64,000 nt of DNA from Lewinellaceae bacterium (GTDB lineage Bacteria > Bacteroidota > Bacteroidia > Chitinophagales > Saprospiraceae): assembly GCA_016713985.1 (NCBI GenBank), contig JADJOD010000031.1:13481-77480 (forward strand), written 5' to 3'. The translations under genes and the position numbers were made by a program. Positions 18,686 to 27,913 of the stretch are shown in pieces. Each line of letters starts with the position of its first letter. Position 1 is the first letter of the stretch. The notes beneath the pieces are model-generated. The model saw only the letters and a list, made by a program, of their open reading frames with translations, ran no database searches and was not told the DNA's origin.

Positions 18686-19591
18686 ATGATTCGGCTCGTA
18701 TTTATGGGATTGTTGTTTCTGAACTTCGTCAGCTTCGCTGGCGGGCAAAGCAGCGCGAACCCGTTTGAGTTGAAACACCGGCTGCCCAAAACGGCTGCCG
18801 CCCTGCCGGGAAAGGAAGCAACCTCTTCCGCCAATCCCTTTGATGTGGCGTCCCACCGCCCGCCCGGCGCGGCGGCTACCTTAGTCGAAAACGCCACCCA
18901 ACCCTTCCGGCCTTCCAGTTGGCTGCCCCGTTACGGCGATAGTTTGTCCGATTTGGCTTTATTCGGCATACTGGCGGTAATTTTTACCCTGATGACTTTG
19001 TCCGTCGCCGCCAACCGGAAATCGGTGGGCAAAGCCTGGCGCGCTTTTTTGAACGACAACGGCCTGACGGTAGCGCAGCGGGAAGCGGCGGGTTTTGTCG
19101 GGATCACGCCTTACCTGTTGTTGTACGGGAGTTTTTTGCTCAATGCCGGGATGTTTATGTTCCTCATTGTGCGGATTTTTAAACGGGAGACCTTTAACAA
19201 CCTGCCGTTTTTTTTCATCTGCATGGCGGCAGCGGCGATCATTTTTTTGTCCAAACACCTGATGCTCAACATGGCGGGATGGTTGTTCCCGGTAGCGAAA
19301 GAGGTGCGCCGTTATAATTTCCTCGTGATCATTTTTAACTGCGTTTTGGGGTTGTTTTTGATGCCCTTCAACTTTATGCTGGCTTTTGCGACGGGTGAAT
19401 ACAAGGAGTTTTTGTTGTTCTGGACGCTGGGGCTGATCGTTATTTTTTACCTCTACCGCAGTTTTCGATCGAGCCGGATCAGCACTAAATTTTTGGCAGA
19501 CAACCAATTTCACTTTTTGTTGTACCTTTGTGCCGTCGAAATCGCGCCGGTCATTCTGGTAATAAAACTTGCGATGATTCAGGCAAATTAA
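18686..19591 (+). CDS. DUF4271 multi-spanning membrane protein
   Basis: 301 residues. A short N-terminal region with a signal-like segment and a low-complexity loop containing two SSANPF copies is followed by about six membrane spans (for example SDLALFGILAVIFTLMTLSV, ITPYLLLYGSFLLNAGMFMF, FLVIIFNCVLGLFLMPFNF). This pattern and its place directly before hemD match DUF4271, a Bacteroidota membrane family of unknown function. The stop lies 95 bases before hemD on the same strand, so they are likely cotranscribed. An alternative start at 18704 (MGLLFLNFVSFAGG) would shorten it by six residues and fits the promoter better. Confidence 0.8.
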   Translation: MIRLVFMGLLFLNFVSFAGGQSSANPFELKHRLPKTAAALPGKEATSSANPFDVASHRPPGAAATLVENATQPFRPSSWLPRYGDSLSDLALFGILAVIFTLMTLSVAANRKSVGKAWRAFLNDNGLTVAQREAAGFVGITPYLLLYGSFLLNAGMFMFLIVRIFKRETFNNLPFFFICMAAAAIIFLSKHLMLNMAGWLFPVAKEVRRYNFLVIIFNCVLGLFLMPFNFMLAFATGEYKEFLLFWTLGLIVIFYLYRSFRSSRISTKFLADNQFHFLLYLCAVEIAPVILVIKLAMIQAN

Positions 19592-19686
19592 ATGACCGGG
19601 ATTTGAAACTGGAAAAACCTGAAATTTCTATTTTCCGATTCCATCATACTTCTTCCAAACAAATTTCACAAAACAACACACCGAGA

Positions 19687-20469
19687 ATGTCTGCAACCGC
19701 CGCACCTGCTCAGGAAGAGACCTTCAAGAAAGTTCACAACATTCTTATTTCACAACCCAAACCCGCCCAACTCAGCGCTTACAATGAGTTAGAGAAGCGC
19801 TTTGGCGTTCGAATTGATTTTGTGCCGTTTGTGACCGTTGAAGGGCTTACCGAAAAGGAGTACAGAAAAAACCGCGTTTATCCGAACGACTACACGGCCA
19901 TCGTTTTTACCAGCAAAAATGCTGTCGATCATTTTTTCCGGCTTTGCGGCGAACTCCGCATCAAAATGTCGGAAGATATGAAGTATTTCTGCGCAACGGA
20001 GACGATCGCCAACTACCTGCAGAAGTTTATCATGTTCCGCAAACGCAAGGTATTTAACGGCACGAAGTCCATTACGGACCTCAAGTCGTACATTTTGCGC
20101 AACAAGGAAGAAAAGTTCTTTCTGCCTTGCAGCGACCAGGGCAACCCGGAGGTCATGCTATTTTTTAAAGACCTGAAAGTGCCGATCCAGGACGCCATCA
20201 TGTATCGCACCGCGAACACAGATTTGAGCGACCTGAAAGACATCAAGTACGACATCATCGCGTTCTTTTCGGCGCTGGAGATCAAATCCATGTTCGAGCA
20301 GTTTCCCGATTTTAAACAGGAAGACCGCCGGATTTGCGTCTTTGGAAAAGCAGCGCTCAAAGCCGTAAGTGAACGGGGTATGACGGTCAATATCCAGGCC
20401 GGCACACCCGAAGCGCCGTCCATTGCGGTGGCGTTGGAGAATTACCTGAAAGTGTCGAATCAGCATTAA
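19687..20469 (+). CDS. hemD: Uroporphyrinogen-III synthase
   Basis: 260 residues. HemD closes and inverts the D ring of hydroxymethylbilane to give uroporphyrinogen III, the branch point to heme and corrinoids. The sequence has the two alternating Rossmann-like lobes of the family, with ILISQPKP at the start, DFVPFVTVEGL, YTAIVFTSKNAVDHFF (the most conserved segment), then KYDIIAFFSALEIKSMFEQF in the second lobe and the ending AGTPEAPSIAVALENYL. The ATG at 19687 (MSATAAPAQEETFKK) is preferred; upstream residues to 19528 overlap the DUF4271 end. A strong terminator lies 22 bases after the stop. Confidence 0.88.
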   Translation: MSATAAPAQEETFKKVHNILISQPKPAQLSAYNELEKRFGVRIDFVPFVTVEGLTEKEYRKNRVYPNDYTAIVFTSKNAVDHFFRLCGELRIKMSEDMKYFCATETIANYLQKFIMFRKRKVFNGTKSITDLKSYILRNKEEKFFLPCSDQGNPEVMLFFKDLKVPIQDAIMYRTANTDLSDLKDIKYDIIAFFSALEIKSMFEQFPDFKQEDRRICVFGKAALKAVSERGMTVNIQAGTPEAPSIAVALENYLKVSNQH

Positions 20470-20491
20470 AAATGTTTAATTAACAGATACC

Positions 20492-20532
20492 CGGCGGGGC
20501 GACTTTTGCTAAAAGTCGCCCCGCCGTTTTTT
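20492..20532 (+). terminator. Strong Rho-independent terminator after hemD
   Basis: A perfect 16-bp stem (starting CGGCGGGGCGAC) with a 3-base loop GCT is followed by six T. It separates the hemD unit from the conflict operon, whose promoter begins 27 bases later. Confidence 0.92.
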
Positions 20533-20558
20533 GCAGGTACGCTTTTTGCCGTTCGTAA

Positions 20559-20589
20559 TTTGTTCATAAGGAATGCGTTCCTATCTTTG
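20559..20589 (+). promoter_or_regulatory. Promoter of SIR2-TIR/STAND operon
   Basis: TTTG at 20559-20562, a 19-base spacer and TATCTTTG at 20582-20589 match the full Bacteroidota consensus. The expected leader before the ATG at 20622 is about 25 bases. With the terminator just upstream it makes the operon an independent unit. Confidence 0.75.
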
Positions 20590-20621
20590 TTAATCCATTC
20601 GGCCCCGGGATACAAGCGAAT

Positions 20622-21977
20622 ATGCCTACTGATACGAGTGCCCAACCCGTTGGCGTGAGCGAACTCACTGATACCATTTACCAAAACATTGCGCGCAACA
20701 TCAGCGAAGGCTCCTGTGTGCTGTTTCTCGGCCCGGCAGCCATCACCGCCCGGCAGCCGGACGGCTCGTATCGCCCGCTGAACGAACTGTGCGCCAACCA
20801 ATTGGCGAAAGGATTGGGGTTGAGCCGGGAAGAAGAGGATTCCCTGACACAGGTGACCAGCACACTTCGCATCCGCGCACAACGCTCCGATACCATGATT
20901 ATATCGGACGTGCAGGATTTTTACACCAAAGCGGAACACAACGCGGAGTTGAATCCCCTGCTCGAACAATTGGCCGACCTGCCCTTTAAAATCATTGTTA
21001 ATACCACGCCCGACGATTTTTTTGCACGTTTTTATGCCACGGCCGTGCGTGATTACCGGTTTGATTTTTACAATTTCCGGAAACCGGGCGCCGACCCCAT
21101 GTTTTCTTTCGGCGACGACGCTCCACCGCTGATTTACAACCTGTTCGGTTTTTATAAAAAATCGGAATCGCTGGTGCTCACCTACAACGACCAACTGGCC
21201 TATGTGAACAAAATCACCGGCGTGCAACACGAACGGCTGCCCGACAGCTTGCTCGCGGCTTTTGCCGTGCCGCGATTCTATCTCTTCCTCGGTTTCGATT
21301 TTGAAGACTGGAGCCTGCGTGTATTGCTCGACGCTTTGTTTAAAAACGCCCGCAACAGTATACAGCCGTTTGCATACCCTTTAAAAGGCAAACGGGAAAC
21401 CGGCCCTTATGCAAAAATTTTTTTCCAGGGCGAATTCCGCATGGAATTTCCCAATGTGGACATGGAAAGTTTTGTCGGCAAACTGCTGGAGCACTTCAAA
21501 CAACTCGAAGGCCAGGCGTCGAGCGACAACGGCTCCATATTGGCCGATGTGCTGGTGCTGCACAACGAGGCGAAAGACGACGACGGCTGTACGGCGCTGC
21601 TAAAACACCTGAAACCCCTGAAAATCCGCACCCTGACCCTGAAAGACGCCGTCGGCCAGGGCGACGTGCAGCAGTGGATCAAAACGAATCTCGACCGATG
21701 CCAGGTAGTGCTGCCGCTGGTCAGCGCCGACTTTTTCGACAACGAAAACCCGGCATTGCCCTTGCTCGACGAACTGGTGGCGCGCAACAACCCCCGCAAC
21801 CGTTTTCTCGTCATGCCGGTGTTGTGGAAAAATTGCGCCATCGACGCCTCGCCGCTGGGTAAACTGCGCACCACCCGCCCCCTCAACAGGATCGCGATTT
21901 CCGGCAGCGGGCAGGATGACAAGTATTTCGCAGAGATCGCCGACACCTTGAAAAAATACATCGAGAACCTGCCATGA
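20622..21977 (+). CDS. SIR2-like/TIR-like two-domain conflict protein
   Basis: 451 residues. Residues 15-250 follow the SIR2-like pattern: SCVLFLGPAAI near the N-terminus, FKIIVNTTPDDFF, PPLIYNLFG, then SLVLTYNDQLAYV and FYLFLGFDFEDWSLR. In active SIR2 NADases the TTNYD-type motif supplies Asn and an LHG motif supplies His; here Pro130 and Phe175 stand in those places, so this lobe is probably inactive. Residues 305-451 look like a TIR domain: ADVLVLHNE, a WIKTNLDRCQVVLPLVSADFF core, LLDELV and FLVMPVLWKNC with SPLGKLRTT. TIR domains can cleave NAD+; a Glu in LLDELV is a candidate catalytic residue. It overlaps the next gene by 4 bases (ATGA). Role in phage defence is inference from domain architecture. 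Confidence 0.78.
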   Translation: MPTDTSAQPVGVSELTDTIYQNIARNISEGSCVLFLGPAAITARQPDGSYRPLNELCANQLAKGLGLSREEEDSLTQVTSTLRIRAQRSDTMIISDVQDFYTKAEHNAELNPLLEQLADLPFKIIVNTTPDDFFARFYATAVRDYRFDFYNFRKPGADPMFSFGDDAPPLIYNLFGFYKKSESLVLTYNDQLAYVNKITGVQHERLPDSLLAAFAVPRFYLFLGFDFEDWSLRVLLDALFKNARNSIQPFAYPLKGKRETGPYAKIFFQGEFRMEFPNVDMESFVGKLLEHFKQLEGQASSDNGSILADVLVLHNEAKDDDGCTALLKHLKPLKIRTLTLKDAVGQGDVQQWIKTNLDRCQVVLPLVSADFFDNENPALPLLDELVARNNPRNRFLVMPVLWKNCAIDASPLGKLRTTRPLNRIAISGSGQDDKYFAEIADTLKKYIENLP

Positions 21978-24168
21978 CGCCTTACGCCTCCAATCTCCCG
22001 CGTCGGTATCCGGGTCTCAAACCTTTCGATCGCACGCAAAGCGCCGTGTTTTACGGTCGCCGGGACGATGCCGTGCGCCTCACCAACCTTATCGTACAGC
22101 AGCGCCTCGTGGTTCTTTTTGCCAAATCGGGCATTGGCAAAACGTCCATTTTGCAGGCCGGAGTGGCGCCCAGCTTAGAGCAACAAAACTTTGCGCCGGT
22201 TTTTATCCGGCTCGATAAAACGGACGCTTCTCTGACGGAATCGCTCGCCGAAGTGCTCGATAAATACCCCTCAAGAAACGGACGCGACAACACCGGGGAA
22301 CGCCCCGGCGAGCCCCAGACCCTGTGGGAGCACATGAAACGCCTCGAATTCGACCTCGACGGCATGCCGGCAATGCCCGTGCTGGTGCTGGATCAATTTG
22401 AAGAAGTGTTTACCCTGGGCCATTCCGACCTGAGCCGCCGTCGTTTTCTGACGGAACTGGCCGACCTGGCCAACGAATCCATGCCCGATGCCATCCGTAC
22501 CGGGCTTCTGAATCGTTTTCAGGGCGGCGACGCGGGTTTGACCACCGAAATCATGCACTGGTGGGAAAAACAACCGGAACTGCGCATCGTCATCTCCATT
22601 CGCTCCGATTTTTTGCACCTGCTCGACGAGATCAGCCCGCTGATCCCCGGCATTTTGCGCAACCGGTACCAACTGCAACCGCTCAACCGGAAACAGGCGG
22701 AGGAAGCCATTGCTTTGCCCGCAAGCGCAGTCGACGGGCCTTTTGCCAGTCCGCCGTTTCGTTTTCAACCCGGCGCAATGGACCAGATCATCAATTTCCT
22801 GGCGGGAAAAGAAAAGGAAGGTGTGCAACAAGTGGTCGATGATGTGTCCTTCCTCAAAAAAAAGGATGAAATCGAGTCGTTCAACCTGCAGATACTTTGC
22901 CAATACGTCGAAGAAAAAATCATTGCAGAAGCCAAAACGGAAGGATTTGAAGTAACCCCCGGCTTTTATGGCGGACAAAGCGGGCTGGAGCACGAGATCC
23001 GCGATTTTTATCAAAAACAACTTCAAACCCTTCCGGAAGCCTTCGCCCGGAAAACCGGCCAACAACTCACTGACCGGCAGGAAACGATCGAAACGGTGAA
23101 GCGGCTCATCGAAGAAAGCCTCGTAACACCCAATGACCGGCGCTGTAGTATGGTTGACGACTACCTGATCGCCAGTTACCCCGGCATCAACCAGGCTTTC
23201 TTGATGTTTTGGTCGACAGCCGCCTCCTGCGCAAAGAAAACCGCCTGGAAGATTTTTACTACGAAATCAGCCACGACACCCTGCTTCCCGCCGTGATCGA
23301 GTCGCGCAACAAACGCCGGAACGAAGAAAAAGTGACGCGGGAAAAAGTGGAATACGAAGCAAAACTTGCCGAAGAAGCCCAACTCCGCCAGGAAGTGGAA
23401 GCGCAACTGAGCACCGCGCGAAAACAACGCCGGCTGGCTCGTATGGTGGCCGCCACTTCGTTTATTTCTCTGCTGGTCAGCCTCGGGTTCGGCATCTGGT
23501 TTGTGCGCGACTACATCAGCGCTTCCCGCGACCAGTTGAATATTTCCCAAAAAAGCGTTTTTTCCGAGTTGTACGGCGCAGCAATTCCAGGCTACGAAGA
23601 GTTAAAACAACACCCGCGCCGCTGTTGGGTGCTCAGCCATACCAAACCGGCGGTAAAGGTGGACGACGAACTTGAAATTGCAAAACACTTCCAATCGCTC
23701 TACCAGACGGTGGATTCCAGCCTCCTGAAAGGAGATGCGTTCTTTTTCCGCGACAATTATGCGCGGGCGCTGCACTTCTATTATGAAGCAATTGAACAAC
23801 AAAACGACTATAAAAAACGGAATACACAACTGTCCGCCGTTTTGGAAAACGGAGCCACAGACTGGCGGGTCGATACCGCCCGGATACAGGCAAAATTCCA
23901 CGCGTTCGATTATCGTATCGAAAACGCGCGCAAAGCGCTCATCAAGGAATTTAAAATCCGGCAACGGGATTTTGAAGCGTTTAACGAAGCAAAAGTATGG
24001 GGGCAGGCCATGCGCAACCTCGAACGTATGCAACAATTGTTGCCGGAACAAAAGCCGGACCAGGCCATTTTGAAACACGAACTGAACCTGGATGAAGAGC
24101 CCGCCGATTATGTACGCCGGGAAATGGAAAAATGCACCCGTGAATTGAAAAAAATCCGGCCTTATTAA
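21974..24168 (+). CDS. STAND-like NTPase with membrane segment (one frameshift near 23200)
   Basis: About 731 residues once joined. The N-terminus (YPGLKPFDRTQSAVFYGRRD) is the usual start of bacterial nSTAND1 NTPases. Walker A is AKSGIGKTS (50-58) and Walker B is LVLDQFEE (137-144); VISIRSDFLHLLDEI is a sensor segment, followed by winged-helix-like parts. After ISHDTLLPAVIES comes a charged coiled coil, one membrane span (about residues 486-512, FISLLVSLGFGIWFV) and a helical C-terminal region with a TPR-like ALHFYYEAIE piece. One added base at 23196-23205 joins the frames as FLDVLVDSRLLRKENR. STAND ATPases usually sense a trigger and then activate an effector, here presumably the upstream TIR protein. 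Confidence 0.8.
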
Positions 24169-24241
24169 GCGCCTGTCCGGTTTCTTTTGCCCCGAGAAAT
24201 ATAGTTTGGTTTTGGACCACCTTTTTTCCCTTTTCAAAAAC

Positions 24242-24249
24242 TATCTTTG
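24242..24249 (+). promoter_or_regulatory. -7 promoter element before serA
   Basis: TATCTTTG matches TAnnTTTG and lies 26 bases before the serA ATG. No good -33 element is visible at the usual distance. Confidence 0.5.
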
Positions 24250-24275
24250 CCGCATCAAAAACAGCAAAGCGCATC

Positions 24276-25232
24276 ATGGTAAAAATATTGGCCAATGACG
24301 GCATCCATCCCGACGGTCGACTGCTGCTCGAAGAAGCGGCATATCTGGTAGAAGAAGACAAGGTACCTCAGGAGGAACTGGCCGACCGAATGGCCGATTA
24401 CGACGTCCTGATCGTACGCAGCGCCACCAAAGTGACCAAAGCAGTGATCGACGGCGGTAAAAACCTCAAGATCATCGCCCGCGGCGGGGTTGGGCTGGAC
24501 AATATCGACGTCGAATACGCACAAAGCAAAGGTATCCAGGTGTTTAACACGCCCATGGCTTCTTCCCGCGCCGTGGCCGAACTTGCCATTGCCCATATTT
24601 TCGCTTTATCGCGGATGCTCAACCGCAGCAACCGCGAACTGGCTGCCGGCGGTGATTTTAAAAAACTGAAAAAGGCGTACGAAACGGGGTTTCAGATCAA
24701 GGGCAAAACACTTGGGGTGATCGGTTTTGGCCGTATCGGGCAGGAAGTGGCAAAAATTGCCCTGGGACTCGGCATGTCCGTCCGGGCACACGATCCATAC
24801 GTTCAGGAAGCCGAAGTAGGCATTCAACTCAATGATTTTGAAGATCTTAAATTGTGCGTAAAAATCCGGACGGAATCCTTTGACAAAGTGATTCGTGAAT
24901 CGGATTTTATTACGTTCCATATTCCCGGCGGTGGCGGCTCCGTCATTACCTCCGCCGAGTTGAGCAAAATGAAAAACGGGGTTTTTCTCATCAATACGGC
25001 CCGCGGCGGGGTTATCCATGAGGAAGATTTGCTCGCGGCATTGGAAAGTGGCAAAGTTGCCGGTGTTGGCCTCGATGTGTTTGAAAACGAACCCAATCCA
25101 CGTGAAGCGCTGCTCAAACACCCGCAGGTATCCTGCACGCCGCATATCGGCGCCAGCACCGTCGAAGCCCAATCGTATATCGGCATGGAACTGGCAGACA
25201 AGATCATCGCTTTTTTCGGGGATGACAAGTGA
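24276..25232 (+). CDS. serA: D-3-phosphoglycerate dehydrogenase (short form)
   Basis: 318 residues of the D-isomer-specific 2-hydroxyacid dehydrogenase family. The NAD motif is LGVIGFGRIGQEVAK, and the substrate-binding and catalytic segments are IARGGVGLDNID, TARGGVIHEEDL (catalytic Arg region), GLDVFENEP and the catalytic His in PHIGASTVEAQ. The GASTxEAQ end is typical of SerA rather than lactate dehydrogenases. It oxidises 3-phosphoglycerate in the first step of serine synthesis. The regulatory ACT domain is absent, as in other short SerA enzymes. No serB or serC follows. The stop is 5 bases before a heptamer repeat. Confidence 0.88.
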   Translation: MVKILANDGIHPDGRLLLEEAAYLVEEDKVPQEELADRMADYDVLIVRSATKVTKAVIDGGKNLKIIARGGVGLDNIDVEYAQSKGIQVFNTPMASSRAVAELAIAHIFALSRMLNRSNRELAAGGDFKKLKKAYETGFQIKGKTLGVIGFGRIGQEVAKIALGLGMSVRAHDPYVQEAEVGIQLNDFEDLKLCVKIRTESFDKVIRESDFITFHIPGGGGSVITSAELSKMKNGVFLINTARGGVIHEEDLLAALESGKVAGVGLDVFENEPNPREALLKHPQVSCTPHIGASTVEAQSYIGMELADKIIAFFGDDK

Positions 25233-25237
25233 GGGGG

Positions 25238-25335
25238 GACGGTAGACGGTAGACGGTGGACGGTGGACGGTAGACGGTGGACGGTGGACGGTGGACGGTA
25301 GACGGTGGACGGTGGACGGTGGACGGTGGACGGTA
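25238..25335 (+). repeat. Heptamer tandem repeat, 14 copies
   Basis: Fourteen head-to-tail copies of GACGGTR, with R being G or A in an irregular order. The array ends 3 bases before the GTG that starts the WD40 gene and is itself open in that gene's frame from an ATG at 25291. A 7-base unit shifts the frame with each gain or loss. Confidence 0.95.
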
Positions 25336-25338
25336 GAC

Positions 25339-26237
25339 GTGAAAATTGAAAAAATATATACTTGTTCGGGTCATCGCGCGGCCCTGTATGCCCTTGCTCC
25401 CGCTAAGGAGGAAGGGCATTTTATTTCCGCCGGCGGCGACGGCTGGATGGTTGAATGGTGTATCGACGATCCTGAAACGGGCAAGCTGGTGGCCTCCGTT
25501 GAACGACAGGTATTTTCGCTGTGCGCCATTCCCGGCACCACACGATTGATCGCGGGCAATATGGACGGCGGCGTACACTGGATTGATTTGTCGGATCCCG
25601 AACGCACCCGCAACGTTCAACACCACGGCAAAGGAGTGTTCGACATCCAGGCCGCCGGCGAATACGTTTTTACGGCAGGGGGCGACGGCGTCATCAGCCG
25701 ATGGGTGGTGGAAACCGGAAAAAGTACGGAGAGTTACCAGTTGTCCAACCAGGCCCTCCGGTGTATCGCCTGGTCGGAACAAAGACGTGAACTGGCCGTG
25801 GGCAGCAGCGACAATTCCATTTATTTTCTTGATAGTGAAACCTTTGCATTAAAAAAAACACTGCCCGGCGCCCACGGCAGCTCCGTTTTGCGCTGGCTTT
25901 TACACCCGACGGCCGGCGCCTGCTCAGCGGCGGCCGGGATGCCATCTTGAGGGTATGGGACCTGGAAAACAACTTCCGCTTAGTTTCCGAACAACCGGCG
26001 CATTTATTTACCCTCAACCACATTGTTTTTTCGCCCGACGGGCAATTTTTCGCCACAGCCAGCCGCGATAAAACGATTAAGATCTGGGATGCCGCCACGT
26101 TTCAACTACTTAAAGTGGTGGATACAATTCGCAATGGCGGCCATATCAACTCCGTCAACCGCCTGTTGTGGCTGCCGGGCTGCTTAGTGTCGTGCAGCGA
26201 CGACCGCACGGTGATGTTGTGGTGGGTGGAGCACTAA
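25339..26237 (+). CDS. WD40-repeat protein (one frameshift near 25886)
   Basis: About 299 residues with WD40 blades: HRAALYALAPA, HFISAGGDGWMVEW, VFTAGGDGVISRW, ELAVGSSDNSIYFL, LLSGGRDAILRVWDLE, FFATASRDKTIKIWDAATF and CSDDRTVMLWW. This makes about seven blades, enough for one propeller that would act as a protein-contact platform in the cytoplasm. No signal peptide is visible. The start is the GTG at 25339; in the same frame an ATG at 25291 would add 16 residues coded by the heptamer repeat. One more T in the TTTT run at 25886-25889 joins the two frames (SVFALAFTPDGRRLL). Its partner is unknown. Confidence 0.8.
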
Positions 26238-26239
26238 AA

Positions 26240-26266
26240 GGAAGCTCATACCATCGATGAGCTTCC
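26240..26266. other. Hairpin after WD40 gene
   Basis: A perfect 10-bp stem (GGAAGCTCAT) with a 7-base loop begins 2 bases after the WD40 stop. No T run follows, so it may stabilise the 3' end rather than terminate. Confidence 0.5.
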
Positions 26267-26367
26267 CGGTGTCGAAGCCGAAACTTCATTTGCTGGGGTC
26301 TACAGGAGTGCAGACAAAAAAAACTGTGGTTTTTTGGAATCCGGTTTTTGGAGGGTTAAGGTTGTTT

Positions 26368-26775
26368 TCAGGCGTCTGCCATGCCGATTGTTATCCTGAA
26401 ATGTTTATCGGTATACCTTCTCCGGAATTTTACAACCCGGCATTCCCGGATTTTTCCGTTTTTATACACGATCAACTTCCGGTAATGGCATTCTATGGTT
26501 TGTTTTTTTTCCCCGAAGGCCGACGGATCGGTCAGCCACTCAAAACTCATGACCATTTCCGCCGATTTTGGCTCCCAGATCGCCGGCACAAAAGAGGTGG
26601 AAAGTCCTTTTGCTTCCACTTGATACGCGCCGGCGTTTTTCCATATCACCCGCCCTTCGGCATTGACCATTCCAAGTTCCACAATCAGGCGTTTTATCTT
26701 TAACCATTTCACCTCATCGGATGAAAGAAGACAATACGTCTGTGCGATAATTTTTTTCAACATGGTCAAGGGCAT
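26368..26775 (-). CDS. Hypothetical protein, 135 residues
   Basis: A basic protein with MLKKIIAQTYCLLSSDEVKWLKIKRL at the start, a middle part with VIWKNAGAYQVEAKG and a Lys/Arg-rich end. I do not recognise a family and see no signal or membrane span. The frame has normal codon use for the window and a clean start, and the overlapping plus-strand frame is less convincing. A second start at 26763 (MLKKII) is possible. It converges on the WD40 gene with about 130 bases between. Unknown function. Confidence 0.5.
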   Translation of the reverse strand: MPLTMLKKIIAQTYCLLSSDEVKWLKIKRLIVELGMVNAEGRVIWKNAGAYQVEAKGLSTSFVPAIWEPKSAEMVMSFEWLTDPSAFGEKKQTIECHYRKLIVYKNGKIRECRVVKFRRRYTDKHFRITIGMADA

Positions 26776-26908
26776 TAAAGATTATGCTACTTTTGAGCAA
26801 TTTGATATTATATGAAGCGCGATTGCAGGACAAAAGTTTGGGAAAATGTGCAAAACACCAGACACAAATTTTCGCCTGACTTCCGGAAAAAACAGGGTTC
26901 TGACCAAT

Positions 26909-26937
26909 AAAAAACCCGGAAGCGTGGCGCCTCCGGG
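26909..26937 (-). terminator. Rho-independent terminator, minus strand
   Basis: On the minus strand a GC-rich stem beginning CCCGGAGGCG and closing with CGCTTCCGGG is followed by six T. It lies 25 bases beyond the stop of the fibronectin-type protein gene. Confidence 0.8.
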
Positions 26938-26961
26938 CCGGGTCAAAGGAGTTTTATTGGT

Positions 26962-27798
26962 TCAGGGGCATCGGAGTACGGTTACCTGGTAGGGAGCGCC
27001 TAACGGAGCGCCGGAACCATCGGTCAGGCAAAAGCCGGCGCCGGAAAACCGGATCATGTAATTCGGTTGGGCGGTAGCAGCCGTCAATGCGCCGCACAAA
27101 GCATCAGGGTCAGTCGCACAGGGCGACGGCGGAGCAATGATTGTAGCGCAAGTGCAGTTGGGGGGGGTGTAATGTGTGATCGTGATACCGCTGGCGCCAA
27201 TCGATTTGGTAAAACGAAAATGCGTCGGAACGGACGGCACTGCCAGATTTCGTATTTCAATGTCATACGTTTCGCTGCCTGCCGGGACCGCCCAGATTTC
27301 ACAAGTTGTTGCCCCTGCAAGCCAGCCGACCGCTACGGGGGTACAACTCATGTTACTGCAGGCTCGTTCACAACACTGATTGCTGTTACACTCAACCACG
27401 TCAACGATAATAATATCCAGCATAAAAACTACATTCGTAGATGCACTTGTATCCTCACCCGGCGGGCAAATACGCGACAATTCGCCCCGGTACGTATGGC
27501 CGGGGGTCAAACCCGAAACCGTCAGGGGCGGCAGGCTGACGACCGTATCGAGCACCAGCGTGTCGGGCGACGAAGGCGTTTGGTCAAACAATTTAAAAAC
27601 ATACCCCGAAGAGGCCGGAACGGTGTCCCAGGTGAATGTAATGGCGGTTGGGGACGCTTTGGACGCCTGAAGGCCAGTGGGTGGTGTGCAGGGTATTGGT
27701 TCGGGACAGCAGTACTTCCAAACAAGGAAAAACGCCAGCAAAACGACCAGGGCAAGGAGGTAGCGGCTAAACGGCAATTTTTTATTGGTGTCAGTCAT
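26962..27798 (-). CDS. Membrane-anchored fibronectin type III protein
   Basis: 278 residues from the ATG at 27798. A single N-terminal membrane anchor (YLLALVVLLAFFLVWKYCC) leaves the rest outside the cytoplasm. Residues 36-120 form a fibronectin type III domain: PTGLQASKASPTAITFTWDTVPASSGYVFKL, then LPPLTVSGLTPGHTYRGEL. After it comes a Cys-rich region (CNSNQCCERACSN) and a second strand-rich part ending PYQVTVLRCP, which may be disulfide-bonded. No T9SS signal is visible. The longer frame to 27882 is not supported by a signal. Likely an adhesin-like surface or periplasmic protein; the ligand is unknown. Confidence 0.65.
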   Translation of the reverse strand: MTDTNKKLPFSRYLLALVVLLAFFLVWKYCCPEPIPCTPPTGLQASKASPTAITFTWDTVPASSGYVFKLFDQTPSSPDTLVLDTVVSLPPLTVSGLTPGHTYRGELSRICPPGEDTSASTNVVFMLDIIIVDVVECNSNQCCERACSNMSCTPVAVGWLAGATTCEIWAVPAGSETYDIEIRNLAVPSVPTHFRFTKSIGASGITITHYTPPNCTCATIIAPPSPCATDPDALCGALTAATAQPNYMIRFSGAGFCLTDGSGAPLGAPYQVTVLRCP

Positions 27799-27913
27799 AG
27801 TGCGAATTGATAATAAGTGAACAAACAGGCAAAAACTATCTGATGTAAAAATATAATGCACAAGGACAAACAGGATGCACAAAAAATGTCATAGGTTCCG
27901 GTAAACCCCCGTT

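Noticed and set aside
26257..26703. Plus-strand frame of 148 codons
   Set aside because: Its composition (high Phe and Pro, no start context) is less convincing than the minus-strand frame over the same bases.
27067..27810. Plus-strand frame of 247 codons
   Set aside because: Shadow of the fibronectin-type gene, which has a membrane anchor and domain pattern on the minus strand.
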